DNA from: Christiangramia salexigens
Lineage (GTDB): Bacteria > Bacteroidota > Bacteroidia > Flavobacteriales > Flavobacteriaceae
Assembly: GCF_001889005.1 (NCBI RefSeq)
Contig: NZ_CP018153.1
Span: 2,390,501-2,454,500, forward strand
Reading direction: 5' to 3'
Length of the DNA: 64,000 bases
The position numbers and the translations under genes are program-made. Below the pieces are notes generated by a model, which was not told the DNA's origin, did not search any database, and saw nothing but the letters and a program-made list of their open reading frames with translations. Positions 33,166 to 44,300 of this stretch are shown here, one piece after another; position 1 is the first letter of the stretch; every line of letters starts with the position of its first letter.

Positions 33166-34575
33166 ATGCATAATTTTACAGCTACTTATACAGATCAATA
33201 CCAGCTTGCAATGGCACAGGTCTATTTTAAAAACGGCCAAAAAGATAATACCGCGATCTTTGATTATTCCTTCAGGAAGCTACCATTTAATGGTGGTTAT
33301 GCGATATTTTCGGGGCTGGAAGATCTTTTGGAGATAATCTCTGAATTAAGATTTAGCGAGAAGGATCTGGAGTTTTTAAAAACTCAGGGGTTTGATAATG
33401 ACTTTCTTCAGTATCTCAAAGAGTTCAGATTTAGGGGGACTATATACTCCAGCGCTGAGGGTGATGTGATTTTCCCTACCAGACCTGTCTTGCAGGTTGA
33501 GGCCAATATTATCGAAGCTCAGATCATCGAGACGATTCTACTTAATTTGTTGAATTTTCAGACTTTGGTCGCAACAAAAGCGAGCCGAATTCGCCTAGTA
33601 GCAGGTGAATCACAACTACTGGATTTTGGTTTGAGACGTGCTCAGGCAACCGGAGGTTATTTCGCGACCAGGGCGGCCTTAATTGGAGGGTTTAATGGAA
33701 CGAGCAATGTGATTGCAGGAAAGAACTTCGATATTCCCTTATCCGGGACTATGGCTCATTCTTTTGTGCAGTCCTATGATGATGAATTGACGGCCTTCAG
33801 GGAATTCGCAGAGGGCCGTCCCGAAAAGTGTGTTCTTTTGGTGGATACCTACAATACTTTAAAGAGTGGTGTTCCAAATGCAATCAGGGTAGCTAAAGAG
33901 ATGGAAGAGCGGGGAGAACAACTATTGGCAATAAGGCTGGATAGTGGTGACCTGGCATATTTGGCAAGGGAGAGCAGAAAGTTATTGGATGATGCCGGAC
34001 TCGCTTACGTCAAGATAGCGGCTTCGAATCAGCTTGATGAATATGTGATCAAAAGTCTTTTGGAGCAGGAGGCGCCTATAGATATTTTTGGAGTTGGAAC
34101 TAACCTGGTCACGGGAGATCCTGATGGAGCCTTGGACGGTGTATATAAGCTGGCCTGGGCAGGTGGAAAACCCCGTATCAAAATTTCCGAAAGCATCATT
34201 AAAATAACGCTTCCGCATAAAAAACAAGTCTTTAGACTTAAAGATGATAATGGAAATTGTATTGGGGCAGATGTTGTTGGGATGTTTAATGAGGAAAAAA
34301 TTGAAGAGATGTATCATCCCTTCGAGCCATATAAAACTATGAAAATCAGTTCTTATCTTCATGAACCACTGCTTAAAAAGGTTTTAGAAGATGGTGAAGT
34401 TCTAATCCCTAAACGAAATCTAAAAGAGATAGCAGAATATAGTGCTAAGCGACTGGCGGAACTACCCAAGGAGTATAAGAGGTTTAATAATCCTCATATT
34501 TATAAGATTGGGATAAGTAAAGAACTTAAAGAAGAGAGAGATCTATTGATCAAAAACTTTAAAAATTCGATCTGA
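33166..34575 (+). CDS. pncB: Nicotinate phosphoribosyltransferase
   Basis: Converts nicotinate and PRPP to nicotinate mononucleotide in the Preiss-Handler route to NAD. The 469-residue protein has the N-terminal TDQYQLAMAQVYF start, LLDFGLRRAQATGGYFATRAALIGG, the likely catalytic-histidine segment SGTMAHSFVQSY and GVGTNLVTGDPDGALDGVYKL near the PRPP site. The bacillary/eukaryote-like long class is suggested by the segment order. The last base overlaps the ATG of the nicotinamidase gene, so the two are coupled. Confidence 0.95.
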   Translation: MHNFTATYTDQYQLAMAQVYFKNGQKDNTAIFDYSFRKLPFNGGYAIFSGLEDLLEIISELRFSEKDLEFLKTQGFDNDFLQYLKEFRFRGTIYSSAEGDVIFPTRPVLQVEANIIEAQIIETILLNLLNFQTLVATKASRIRLVAGESQLLDFGLRRAQATGGYFATRAALIGGFNGTSNVIAGKNFDIPLSGTMAHSFVQSYDDELTAFREFAEGRPEKCVLLVDTYNTLKSGVPNAIRVAKEMEERGEQLLAIRLDSGDLAYLARESRKLLDDAGLAYVKIAASNQLDEYVIKSLLEQEAPIDIFGVGTNLVTGDPDGALDGVYKLAWAGGKPRIKISESIIKITLPHKKQVFRLKDDNGNCIGADVVGMFNEEKIEEMYHPFEPYKTMKISSYLHEPLLKKVLEDGEVLIPKRNLKEIAEYSAKRLAELPKEYKRFNNPHIYKIGISKELKEERDLLIKNFKNSI

Positions 34576-35180
34576 TGAAAGCGCTTATTTTGATAGATGT
34601 TCAAAATGATTTTATGCCTGGTGGTGCACTTGCTGTGCCTCAAGGAGATGAGATAGTTCCTCTTATTAACGAGCTTCAGGAGAAATTTGATCTTGTGGTG
34701 GCTACCCAGGACTGGCATCCGCAAGGACATGCCAGTTTTGTATCCAGCCATAAGAATGCGGAGCTATATGAGGTGATTAATTTAGACGGAATTAAACAGG
34801 TTATGTGGCCTGAGCATTGTATACAAGGTAGTAAAGGGGCTGAATTTCATCCTAAGCTCAATTTGAATCCCGTGGAGGCTATTTTTAGAAAGGGCACTGA
34901 CCCAAAAATAGATAGTTATAGTGGCTTTTACGATAATGCACATTTAAAAACCACAGGCCTTGCGGGTTATCTTAATGAAAAGGGAGTGACAGAATTATAT
35001 TTTGCCGGGCTAGCGGCAGAATATTGTGTTTATTTTTCAATTCTCGATGCAGTGAAAGAAGGCTTTAAGTCTTGCCTTATCGAAGATGCTACCCGTGCTT
35101 TGAGTTCTGAAGATTTTAAAAAGGCTAAGAGGGATTTGAAAGATAAAGGAGTTAAGCTCTTGAGCTCTTCCGAAATTTAA
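34575..35180 (+). CDS. pncA: Nicotinamidase
   Basis: Deamidates nicotinamide to nicotinate, feeding PncB. The catalytic triad of the cysteine-hydrolase fold is visible: D8 in LIDVQNDFMPGG, K106 in FRKGTDPKIDSYSGF and C151 in GLAAEYCVYF. The metal site is D46, H48 and H52 in TQDWHPQGH. The 201 residues are standard. Together with the two genes upstream it forms an NAD-salvage unit. The stop overlaps the convergent gene by four bases. Confidence 0.96.
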   Translation: MKALILIDVQNDFMPGGALAVPQGDEIVPLINELQEKFDLVVATQDWHPQGHASFVSSHKNAELYEVINLDGIKQVMWPEHCIQGSKGAEFHPKLNLNPVEAIFRKGTDPKIDSYSGFYDNAHLKTTGLAGYLNEKGVTELYFAGLAAEYCVYFSILDAVKEGFKSCLIEDATRALSSEDFKKAKRDLKDKGVKLLSSSEI

Positions 35181-35953
35181 AAGTCGAGATAATATACATA
35201 GCCCAGGTTTAGCCAAAATATAAAGTCGTTGAACTTATTTTGGGGCCCCATAACATTTAGGCCTTCGATATAATCTGAATCGTAATACATCCACCTGCCT
35301 TCGATAAGAATATCGTTGCTGCGACCAACACGATACCTAACGCCCGCGCTTCCTAAAATTGCAAAAGTAGTTTCATCACTTAGATCCAGGCCACCTTCAA
35401 AGGTTGGGAATAATACTTTTGGACTGTCAAAAGACCCTAAATCTGAATAGGCCTCCGGTTGGTAGTAAACGTAATGTACACCGAGGCTGATATATGGCGC
35501 AAAGGTCACTCCAAAATCCCTAGCTTCCTTGATGCCATAAAAATGATATTCCAGGGATGAACCTATCTGGAATAATTGAGTGGTGCCGTGCATGGCCCTT
35601 AATTGCCGTCCACCTTCATTATTCTTGGAAGAAACTGGTCCGTAATGCTTTAAATTGGATCGTAGATAATCTATCTCATTTCTTATTCTGAAATGTTCAC
35701 TGAACCACCATTCATCGGCCTTGCAGCTGCAAAAAGGCTTAAAGGCAAAATTCATATAATGCACTAAGCCTACGCCAAATCCTCTGTTCTCAAGATTGTT
35801 TCTAATATTATAGCGTTCGCCATAATCTGTGAAGAAACCGGCGGGACCTGCCACAACTCCTATTTCATTAGAAATACTAATCTGGCCATTTGCTTTTCCA
35901 GACCAGAGCGAAAAAGCTAATAGAATTAAAAAGATTGGTCTGGTGTTAATCAT
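35177..35953 (-). CDS. Outer-membrane-like protein of unknown function (THC0290_0291-like)
   Basis: A 258-residue protein with a signal peptide (MINTRPIFLILLAFSLWSGKANGQ) and a mature part rich in aromatic residues and beta strands, ending LNLGYVYYLDF, typical of an outer-membrane barrel. It resembles the flavobacterial group labelled THC0290_0291, as I remember it. A CSCKADEWWFSEHF segment is unusual. ATG 35953 gives the cleanest signal peptide; 35965 is possible. The function is unknown; it is divergent from glutamate dehydrogenase. Confidence 0.7.
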   Translation of the reverse strand: MINTRPIFLILLAFSLWSGKANGQISISNEIGVVAGPAGFFTDYGERYNIRNNLENRGFGVGLVHYMNFAFKPFCSCKADEWWFSEHFRIRNEIDYLRSNLKHYGPVSSKNNEGGRQLRAMHGTTQLFQIGSSLEYHFYGIKEARDFGVTFAPYISLGVHYVYYQPEAYSDLGSFDSPKVLFPTFEGGLDLSDETTFAILGSAGVRYRVGRSNDILIEGRWMYYDSDYIEGLNVMGPQNKFNDFIFWLNLGYVYYLDF

Positions 35954-35975
35954 TAGGACCGGCATGGGATGTAAG

Positions 35976-35992
35976 CAAATATAGCAAAACTA
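35976..35992 (-). promoter_or_regulatory. Two candidate -7 elements for the outer-membrane-like gene
   Basis: The minus strand reads TATATTTG (35976-35983) and TAGTTTTG (35985-35992), both fitting TAnnTTTG, 22 bases upstream of ATG 35953. Neither has a strong -33 partner. Confidence 0.4.
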
Positions 35993-36096
35993 CTTTAACG
36001 AAATTTCATATTAGACTAGTATCCATACGCAGTTAAAATTAAAAGTTAATTTTATATCAAAAGGAAAAATGAAACTGCTATTCTTTATAGAATATT

Positions 36097-36104
36097 TATA
36101 TTTG
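36097..36104 (+). promoter_or_regulatory. Candidate -7 element for gdhA
   Basis: TATATTTG (TAnnTTTG) lies 50 bases ahead of the gdhA ATG, implying a leader of about 47 bases. No clear -33 TTG. Confidence 0.45.
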
Positions 36105-36130
36105 CTGCGTAAAATTGACATAATTTTTAA

Positions 36131-37498
<1,368 letters not shown>

Positions 37499-37520
37499 AA
37501 CCTGATCCCGTATAAAATAA

Positions 37521-37549
37521 AAAGCCGCTTTTTTAAAGCGGCTTTTTTT
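37521..37549 (+). terminator. Terminator of gdhA
   Basis: An 11-pair stem with a 3-base loop (core AAGCCGCTTT/AAAGCGGCTT) followed by seven T. Near-copy of the terminator at 32553. Confidence 0.88.
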
Positions 37550-37574
37550 ATAAATTCACGTCAAATTTTCCTGA

Positions 37575-38294
37575 ATGCTGGTTAAGACTAAGGCAATTGT
37601 AATCAATGCTCTAAAATACGGGGAGGCAGATCTTATTGTGAAAGCCTTTACATTGTCTGATGGCTTAAGAAGTTATATGCTAAAGGGGGTTCTTAAATCC
37701 AAAAAAGGAAAGTTCAAAACCTCCATGTTTCAGGCGCTTACCAGGCTTGAGATCATTGCAAACCATAGAAACACCGGTAAGCTGGAGTATCTTAAAGAGG
37801 CGAAAGTACTGGAGGCGTATCAAAGTTTACATACCAATCCGGTGAAATCTGCCATGGTGATGTTCCTTTCGGAAATGCTGCGCAACACAATTCAGGAAGA
37901 AGAAAGTAATGAGGCTCTGTTCCATTATTTGGAATACAGTTTTGAATTTTTGGATACAGCAGATAAATATGCCAACTTTCATCTGTTATTCCTGTTAAAT
38001 TTAACACGATATCTTGGCTTTCAGCCGGAATATAAAGGCGATGATATGCCTGTTTTTAACCTTCCAGACGGGGTTTTTCAGGAAATATCATCTAATGATT
38101 ACTGTATCGAAGGCAGGAATGTTGACCTTTTAAAAAGCCTTTTAGGCACTGAATTTGATGCAATGCAGAGCATAAAGCTGAACCAAACGGCAAGAAATGA
38201 ATTCCTGAATATGTTGATCCTGTATTACGAATTGCACATTGAAGGATTCAGAAAGCCCAAATCATTAAGTGTGCTAAACGAAATTTTCGGTTAA
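37575..38294 (+). CDS. recO: DNA repair protein RecO
   Basis: A recombination mediator that, with RecR, loads RecA on SSB-coated DNA. The 239-residue protein begins with the OB-fold signature VKTKAIVINALKYGEADLIVKAFT and has a helical C-terminal domain with LLFLLNLTRYLGFQPEY. The zinc-binding cysteines of some RecO proteins are not evident here. The stop codon is directly followed by the ATG of a TonB receptor gene. Confidence 0.94.
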   Translation: MLVKTKAIVINALKYGEADLIVKAFTLSDGLRSYMLKGVLKSKKGKFKTSMFQALTRLEIIANHRNTGKLEYLKEAKVLEAYQSLHTNPVKSAMVMFLSEMLRNTIQEEESNEALFHYLEYSFEFLDTADKYANFHLLFLLNLTRYLGFQPEYKGDDMPVFNLPDGVFQEISSNDYCIEGRNVDLLKSLLGTEFDAMQSIKLNQTARNEFLNMLILYYELHIEGFRKPKSLSVLNEIFG

Positions 38295-40694
38295 ATGCGT
38301 TTTAAATTATTTACCCTTCTATTCTTTTTTATTGCAACTATTTCAGCCCAGAATATCAGGGTTCTGGATGTGTCCACACACGAACCTCTCGTGAATGTTG
38401 CCATTTTTAATAAGGAAAAATCTAAATCTGCGGTAACGGATATAAACGGGAATGCAGATATTTCAAAATTCACCGATACCGAAGTGATCATCTTCAAATC
38501 GGTTTCTCATATTGATGCCTATCGAAGGAAAAGAGAGATCCTGAATAATGATAATATCGTTTTTCTGGAATCCACAGAAAATCAATTGGATCAGGTGACC
38601 TTATCTGTTGCACGCTTCAGACTGAATAAGGATGAAATCCCTCAAAAGATCCTAAGCCTTTCACCTTCAGATATAAAACTTACAAGTCCTCAAACTTCAG
38701 CAGATCTTTTGGAAAGCACCGGTCAGGTTTATGTTCAGAAAAGTCAGTTAGGTGGTGGAAGTCCCATGATAAGAGGATTTGCAACCAACAGGCTTTTATT
38801 GACCGTAGATGGGGTGCGAATGAATTCTGCGATCTTTAGAAGCGGGAACCTTCAGAATGTGATATCTGTAGATCCCTTAATGCTGGAAAGGGCGGAGGTG
38901 ATCTTAGGACCTGGGTCTGTAGTATATGGTAGTGATGCCATTGGAGGAGTAATGAATTTCTATACGCTAAAGCCAAAATTTAGCTTTGATGAGTCTACTT
39001 CAGTTTCCGGAAATATCTATACAAGGTTCTCTACTGCGAACAATGAGAATACAGTGCATGCCGACGTTAATGTTGGGAGAGAGAATTGGGCGTTCAGAAC
39101 CGGGATAACTTATTCAGATTATGGAGATCTAAAAATGGGGGAGCATGGGCCTTCAGATTATTTGCGAAATGAATATGCCATTAGGGAAAATGGAGAAGAT
39201 AAAGTTGTAATGAATGTAGATCCATTGGTTCAGAATCCTACTGGATATGACCAGATCAATTTTCTGCAGAAAATAAAATATATGCCGGGCCGCAATCTGG
39301 ATATTAACCTTGGACTTGTGTATTCCAATACTTCAGATTTCCCACGTTTTGATAGATTGTATCGTAAAAAGGATGGGGAGCTAAGGTCTGCCGAATGGTA
39401 TTATGGTCCGCAAACCTGGTTTTTAGGAGACCTGAACATCAACTATAGAGGTAATTCTGTATTATTTGATAAACTTCAGTTTACAGGAGCTTATCAATTT
39501 TTCGCTGAGAGTCGTAATGACCGGGATTTTGGAAAGCCTAAGCTTTTTACAACCGAAGAGGAAGTTGATGCCTACTCCGCTAATTTGGATTTTGAAAAGG
39601 ATTTTGTGGAAAGCAAATTGTTCTATGGCGTTGAATATGTTCTGAATAATGTGGCTTCTAAGGGAAGCTTCAGAAATATTGAAACAGAGGAGAAAGGGGA
39701 GACGGCCAGCCGCTATCCCGATGGATCAGATTGGCAATCTATGGCGGTTTATACCAGTTATCAATGGAAGGTAAATGAAGATCTTTCGCTGCAGTCGGGA
39801 GTGAGATACAATCATATTCTTATAAATGCAGACTTCGATGACAGATATTATGACTTTCCTTTTGATAAAGCCGAAGTGAATACAGGAGCCTTAACCGGTA
39901 GCCTTGGGATGAACTGGAAACAAAACAATTTCGTGAACTGGAGGCTGGGACTGTCTACGGCCTTTAGAGCTCCAAATATTGATGATATAGGAAAAATTTT
40001 CGATTCTGAACCCGGTTCTGTAGTCGTGCCAAATCCCGGATTAAAGCCTGAGTATGCTTATAACGGAGAATTAGGAGCCGATCTTAAGCTTGCTGAAAAT
40101 ATTCAATTGGCTTTGACCGGTTACTATACGTATCTGGTGGATGCCATGGTGCGTCGTGATTTTAATTTGAATGGTGTAACCGAGATCGATTATCAGGGTG
40201 AGCCAAGCCGGGTGCAGGCAATTCAGAATGCATCCAGTGCTTATGTGTATGGAGTTGAAGCAGGACTGGAAGTAGATTTTTCTGTCGCTCTTAGATTGAG
40301 ATCACAATTCAGTTATACATATGGTGAAGAAAATGAAGGAGGGGCTTATGTGCCTTTAAGGCATTCGGCGCCAATGTTTGGTAATACTCATCTCATCTGG
40401 AATAAAAGAAAATTGAAACTGGATCTGTTTGCAGAGTATAACGGACAGTTCGATTTTGAGGATCTAGCTCCCGGGGAACAGGATAAACCTTATCTGTATG
40501 CCTTGGACGAGAACGGGAACCCGTATTCACCGTCATGGTATACTCTTAATATTTCTGGACAATATCAATTGAATCCAAGCTGGCTGGCAACGGTTTCGGT
40601 GGAGAATATTACAGATCAACGTTATCGTACATACTCATCGGGAATCGCGGCTGCCGGTAGGAATTTGATCGTGGCCCTGTCTTATAACTTTTAA
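38295..40694 (+). CDS. TonB-dependent receptor, heme/hemoglobin-receptor-like
   Basis: Signal peptide (about 1-19, ending ISAQ), a short carboxypeptidase-regulatory-like domain (about 20-95), plug (about 110-235) and a barrel ending in LIVALSYNF. The plug carries the run GSPMIRGFATNRLLLTVDG and PGSVVYGSDAIGGVM, which are strongest in heme and hemoglobin receptors (HutA/HemR type). Heme import is therefore a likely but unproven role; the cell also makes its own heme. The gene abuts recO without a gap, so it may be read from the recO promoter. Confidence 0.9.
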   Translation: MRFKLFTLLFFFIATISAQNIRVLDVSTHEPLVNVAIFNKEKSKSAVTDINGNADISKFTDTEVIIFKSVSHIDAYRRKREILNNDNIVFLESTENQLDQVTLSVARFRLNKDEIPQKILSLSPSDIKLTSPQTSADLLESTGQVYVQKSQLGGGSPMIRGFATNRLLLTVDGVRMNSAIFRSGNLQNVISVDPLMLERAEVILGPGSVVYGSDAIGGVMNFYTLKPKFSFDESTSVSGNIYTRFSTANNENTVHADVNVGRENWAFRTGITYSDYGDLKMGEHGPSDYLRNEYAIRENGEDKVVMNVDPLVQNPTGYDQINFLQKIKYMPGRNLDINLGLVYSNTSDFPRFDRLYRKKDGELRSAEWYYGPQTWFLGDLNINYRGNSVLFDKLQFTGAYQFFAESRNDRDFGKPKLFTTEEEVDAYSANLDFEKDFVESKLFYGVEYVLNNVASKGSFRNIETEEKGETASRYPDGSDWQSMAVYTSYQWKVNEDLSLQSGVRYNHILINADFDDRYYDFPFDKAEVNTGALTGSLGMNWKQNNFVNWRLGLSTAFRAPNIDDIGKIFDSEPGSVVVPNPGLKPEYAYNGELGADLKLAENIQLALTGYYTYLVDAMVRRDFNLNGVTEIDYQGEPSRVQAIQNASSAYVYGVEAGLEVDFSVALRLRSQFSYTYGEENEGGAYVPLRHSAPMFGNTHLIWNKRKLKLDLFAEYNGQFDFEDLAPGEQDKPYLYALDENGNPYSPSWYTLNISGQYQLNPSWLATVSVENITDQRYRTYSSGIAAAGRNLIVALSYNF

Positions 40695-40708
40695 AAATCC
40701 TTTAAGCG

Positions 40709-40726
40709 TAGATTCGTATCTACGAA
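40709..40726 (+). repeat. Perfect small inverted repeat after the TonB receptor
   Basis: CGTAGAT-TCGT-ATCTACG is a 7-bp perfect stem with a 4-base loop, 14 bases past the stop. No T tract follows, so it may protect or process the mRNA end rather than end transcription. Confidence 0.5.
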
Positions 40727-40969
40727 GAGAGTAGCCTTTGAAGTTTATTTATTTCACCTCTAAACGTTATTTTAACTTTTTTTTGGAAGGTTTGTATCGC
40801 CCCTCTCCTTTTATTTTTTTCGAGAAATATGCGCAGTTCGTGGTTTCAAAGTTGGTTCATGGTGAGGTCCTGCTGGAACAGCGGGAGTTGCTATTGTTGG
40901 AGCTGCTACCGGAGCAATTATGGAAGTTGGGTATAGTTCACTCAAATGTGCTTTTGAATGCTAATCATA

Positions 40970-41167
40970 ATGAAATATTTTAAGACTTTTCTATTGTACT
41001 TTCTTTTTCCCGCAGTAATTATAGGGCGTAGATTATTAGAAGATAGCACTCTTAGCTTTTTTCAAAAGTTGATATTATTCAGTATCGCTTTAGGTATTAA
41101 TTTTTTATTCATGAAATTTATTGGAGTACGATTATTTACTTACAAAGGAAAAAATAAAAATGAATAA
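40970..41167 (+). CDS. Small membrane protein of unknown function
   Basis: A 65-residue protein with two hydrophobic segments (about 4-19 and 31-52) and a basic tail. I recognise no family. ATG 40970 is preferred over 40958 since it directly precedes the first membrane segment. A good terminator lies 13 bases after its stop, which supports transcription. The preceding 270 bases hold only weak coding frames (see findings). Confidence 0.5.
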   Translation: MKYFKTFLLYFLFPAVIIGRRLLEDSTLSFFQKLILFSIALGINFLFMKFIGVRLFTYKGKNKNE

Positions 41168-41179
41168 TTTTGGATGAAC

Positions 41180-41208
41180 GCCCAATATGAAAATGTTGGG
41201 CCTTTTTT
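41180..41208 (+). terminator. Rho-independent terminator
   Basis: A 6-bp perfect stem GCCCAA/TTGGGC (arms 41180-41185 and 41196-41201) followed by TTTTTT. It separates the small membrane protein gene from ileS. Confidence 0.8.
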
Positions 41209-41276
41209 CTTGAATAGTTTCCAAATTGGAGATTATTAACTTACCAATTTATACAAGAATTTTTCTTAAAAATCCT

Positions 41277-41284
41277 TATTTTCG
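41277..41284 (+). promoter_or_regulatory. Candidate -7 element for ileS
   Basis: TATTTTCG differs from TAnnTTTG at one position, 25 bases ahead of the ileS ATG. The leader also has an AGGAG stretch close to the start codon, one of the few Shine-Dalgarno-like sites in this window. Confidence 0.35.
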
Positions 41285-41308
41285 CAAATCATTTGAAAAA
41301 AGGAGAAA

Positions 41309-44300
41309 ATGAGCAGACGGTTCCCTGAATATAAAGGTCTTGACTTGCCAAAAGTGGCAGAGGAAATCTTAAACTATTGGGATGAAAATGATATTTTCGA
41401 GAAAAGTATAACTACCCGGGAAGGTAAAGAACCATTTGTATTTTTTGAAGGTCCGCCTTCTGCTAACGGGTTGCCTGGTATTCACCATGTGATGGCTCGT
41501 GCTATCAAGGATATTTTCTGTAGATATAAAACCCAGAAAGGTTTTCAGGTTAAGCGTAAAGCTGGTTGGGATACCCATGGTTTACCGGTTGAACTTGGTG
41601 TTGAAAAAGAACTGGGTATTACCAAGGAAGATATTGGAACCAAAATAAGCATCGAAAAGTATAACGAAGCCTGTAAGAATGCGGTGATGCGCTATACAGA
41701 TGTCTGGAATGATCTTACTCAAAAAATGGGTTATTGGGTAGATATGGAAGATCCATACGTCACCTACAAATCCAAATATATGGAAACAGTTTGGTGGCTG
41801 CTTTCCGAAATATACAACAAAGACCTTATTTATAAGGGATATACCATCCAGCCATACTCGCCAAAAGCGGGTACAGGGTTGAGTTCTCATGAGCTAAATC
41901 AGCCGGGAACCTATCAGGATGTTACAGATACTACGGTAACCGCGATGTTCAAGGCTAAAAAAGACAGCCTTCCGGATTTTCTGAAATCTGAAGATAATCT
42001 GTTCTTCATTGCCTGGACGACAACTCCATGGACGCTGCCATCTAACACCGCTTTAACCGTTGGTCCTAAAATAGAATACGTTACGGTTAAGACCTACAAT
42101 CAATACACCTTTGAGCCTATAACCATAGTTGTAGCTAAGGATCTTGCCGAAAAACAGTTTGATAAAAAGTTTAAAAAGGCAGAATCTGTAGAAGAACTTG
42201 AATCCTATACCAAAGAAGACAAGAAGATCCCTTATTTAATCGGGGAGAGTTTTACAGGTAAGGATTTGGTAGGTGCTAAATATGAGCAGTTATTGCCTTA
42301 TGCATTGCCTAATGATAATCCTGAAAACGCATTCCGCGTGATCTCAGGAGATTTTGTGACCACCGAAGATGGTACCGGAATTGTTCATACTTCTCCAACA
42401 TTTGGTGCAGATGATGCACTTGTTGCGAAACAGGCTTCGCCTGAAGTTCCACCACTACTGGTTAAAGATGAGAATGGCAACCTGGTTCCTTTAGTGGATC
42501 TTCAGGGTAAATTCAGACCAGAAATGGGTGAGCATGCCGGGAAATATGTGAAGAATGAATATTATGATGAAGGTGAGGCTCCCGAAAAGTCTGTAGATGT
42601 AGAGCTTGCTATTAAATTAAAGGAAGAGAATAGAGCATTTAAAGTAGAAAAATACGTTCACAGTTATCCAAATTGCTGGAGAACTGATAAGCCTATATTG
42701 TATTATCCATTGGATTCCTGGTTCATTAAAGTGACCGAATTTAAAGACAGAATGCATGAGCTGAACAAAGGAATAAACTGGAAACCTAAATCTACCGGTG
42801 AAGGCCGCTTTGGGAACTGGCTGGCTAATGCCAACGACTGGAACCTTAGCCGAAGCCGATATTGGGGAATTCCACTTCCTATCTGGAGAACAGAAGACGG
42901 AACTGAAGTAAAGGTTATAGGCTCTGTGGCTCAACTTAAGGAAGAAATGCAGAAAGCTGTGGACGCCGGCTTTATGAAGGAAGATATATTCGCCGACTTT
43001 GAGCCGGGGAATATGAGTGAAGAAAACTATGATAAAGTAGATCTTCATAAAAATGTTGTAGACGGAATTACACTGGTGTCAGATTCAGGTAAACCGATGA
43101 AGCGGGAAGCAGACCTTATCGATGTTTGGTTCGATTCCGGTTCTATGCCTTATTCACAATGGCATTACCCTTTTGAGAACAAGGAAAAAGTTGAAAATAA
43201 GTGGCGTAAAGCCGACTTTATTGCCGAAGGTGTGGATCAAACCCGTGGGTGGTTCTATACATTGCACGCAATCGCCACGATGATATTTGATGATGTGGCT
43301 TATAAAAATGTTGTTTCCAACGGTCTTGTATTGGATAAGAATGGGCAGAAGATGTCCAAGCGTTTGGGGAATGCTGCAGATCCATTTGAAACCATTTCGG
43401 TTTATGGCCCTGATGCCACAAGATGGTATATGATCTCCAATGCGAATCCATGGGACAACCTTAAATTTGATATTGAAGGGATAGGAGAAGTTCAACGTAA
43501 ATTCTTCGGAACCCTGTATAATACATATTCATTCTTTACGCTTTATGCCAATATTGATAAATTCAGCTATGCTGAAGATGATGTGGCTTTAGAGGATAGA
43601 CCTGAAATAGACAGATGGATACTTTCCGAACTGCATAGTCTGATAGAGAAAGTAGATAAATTCTATGCAGATTACGAGCCGACTAAGGCTACAAGGGCGA
43701 TCTCAGAATTTGTTCAGGAGAACTTAAGTAACTGGTTTGTAAGATTGAGCCGAAGAAGATTCTGGAAAGGTGATTATGAGCAGGATAAGATCTCAGCTTA
43801 TCAAACCCTGTATACTTGTCTGGAGACGGTTGCAAAACTGGGGGCTCCGGTTGCTCCATTTTATATGGACAGATTATTTAGAGACCTTAATGCGGCTACC
43901 GGAAAGGATAAAGCAGAATCTGTACATACGGCAGACTTCCCGGTTTATGAACCGAATTTTGTTGATAAATCCTTGGAACGCAAGATGGAGAAGGCTCAAA
44001 CCATTTCATCTCTGGTTCTTTCTTTAAGAAAGAAAGAGATGATAAAGGTTAGACAACCTCTGCAAAGAGTAATGATTCCGGTGCTTGACGAGGAGCAGAA
44101 ACAAGAGATACAGGCCGTGGAAGACCTGATTAAGTCTGAGGTGAATGTTAAAGAAATTCAACTTATAGATGATGCTTCAGGCTTGCTGGTTAAGCAGATC
44201 AAGCCTAATTTCAGAGTTTTAGGCCCAAGATTCGGTAAGGATATTAAACTGATTGTCAGCAAGATAAACCAATTTGAAGCTTCAGATATTGCAAAAATTG

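Noticed and set aside
40738..40983. 81-codon frame with TTG start after the TonB receptor
   Set aside because: TTG start, unusual Leu/Glu-rich translation and an alternative frame looking more protein-like; kept only as a finding.
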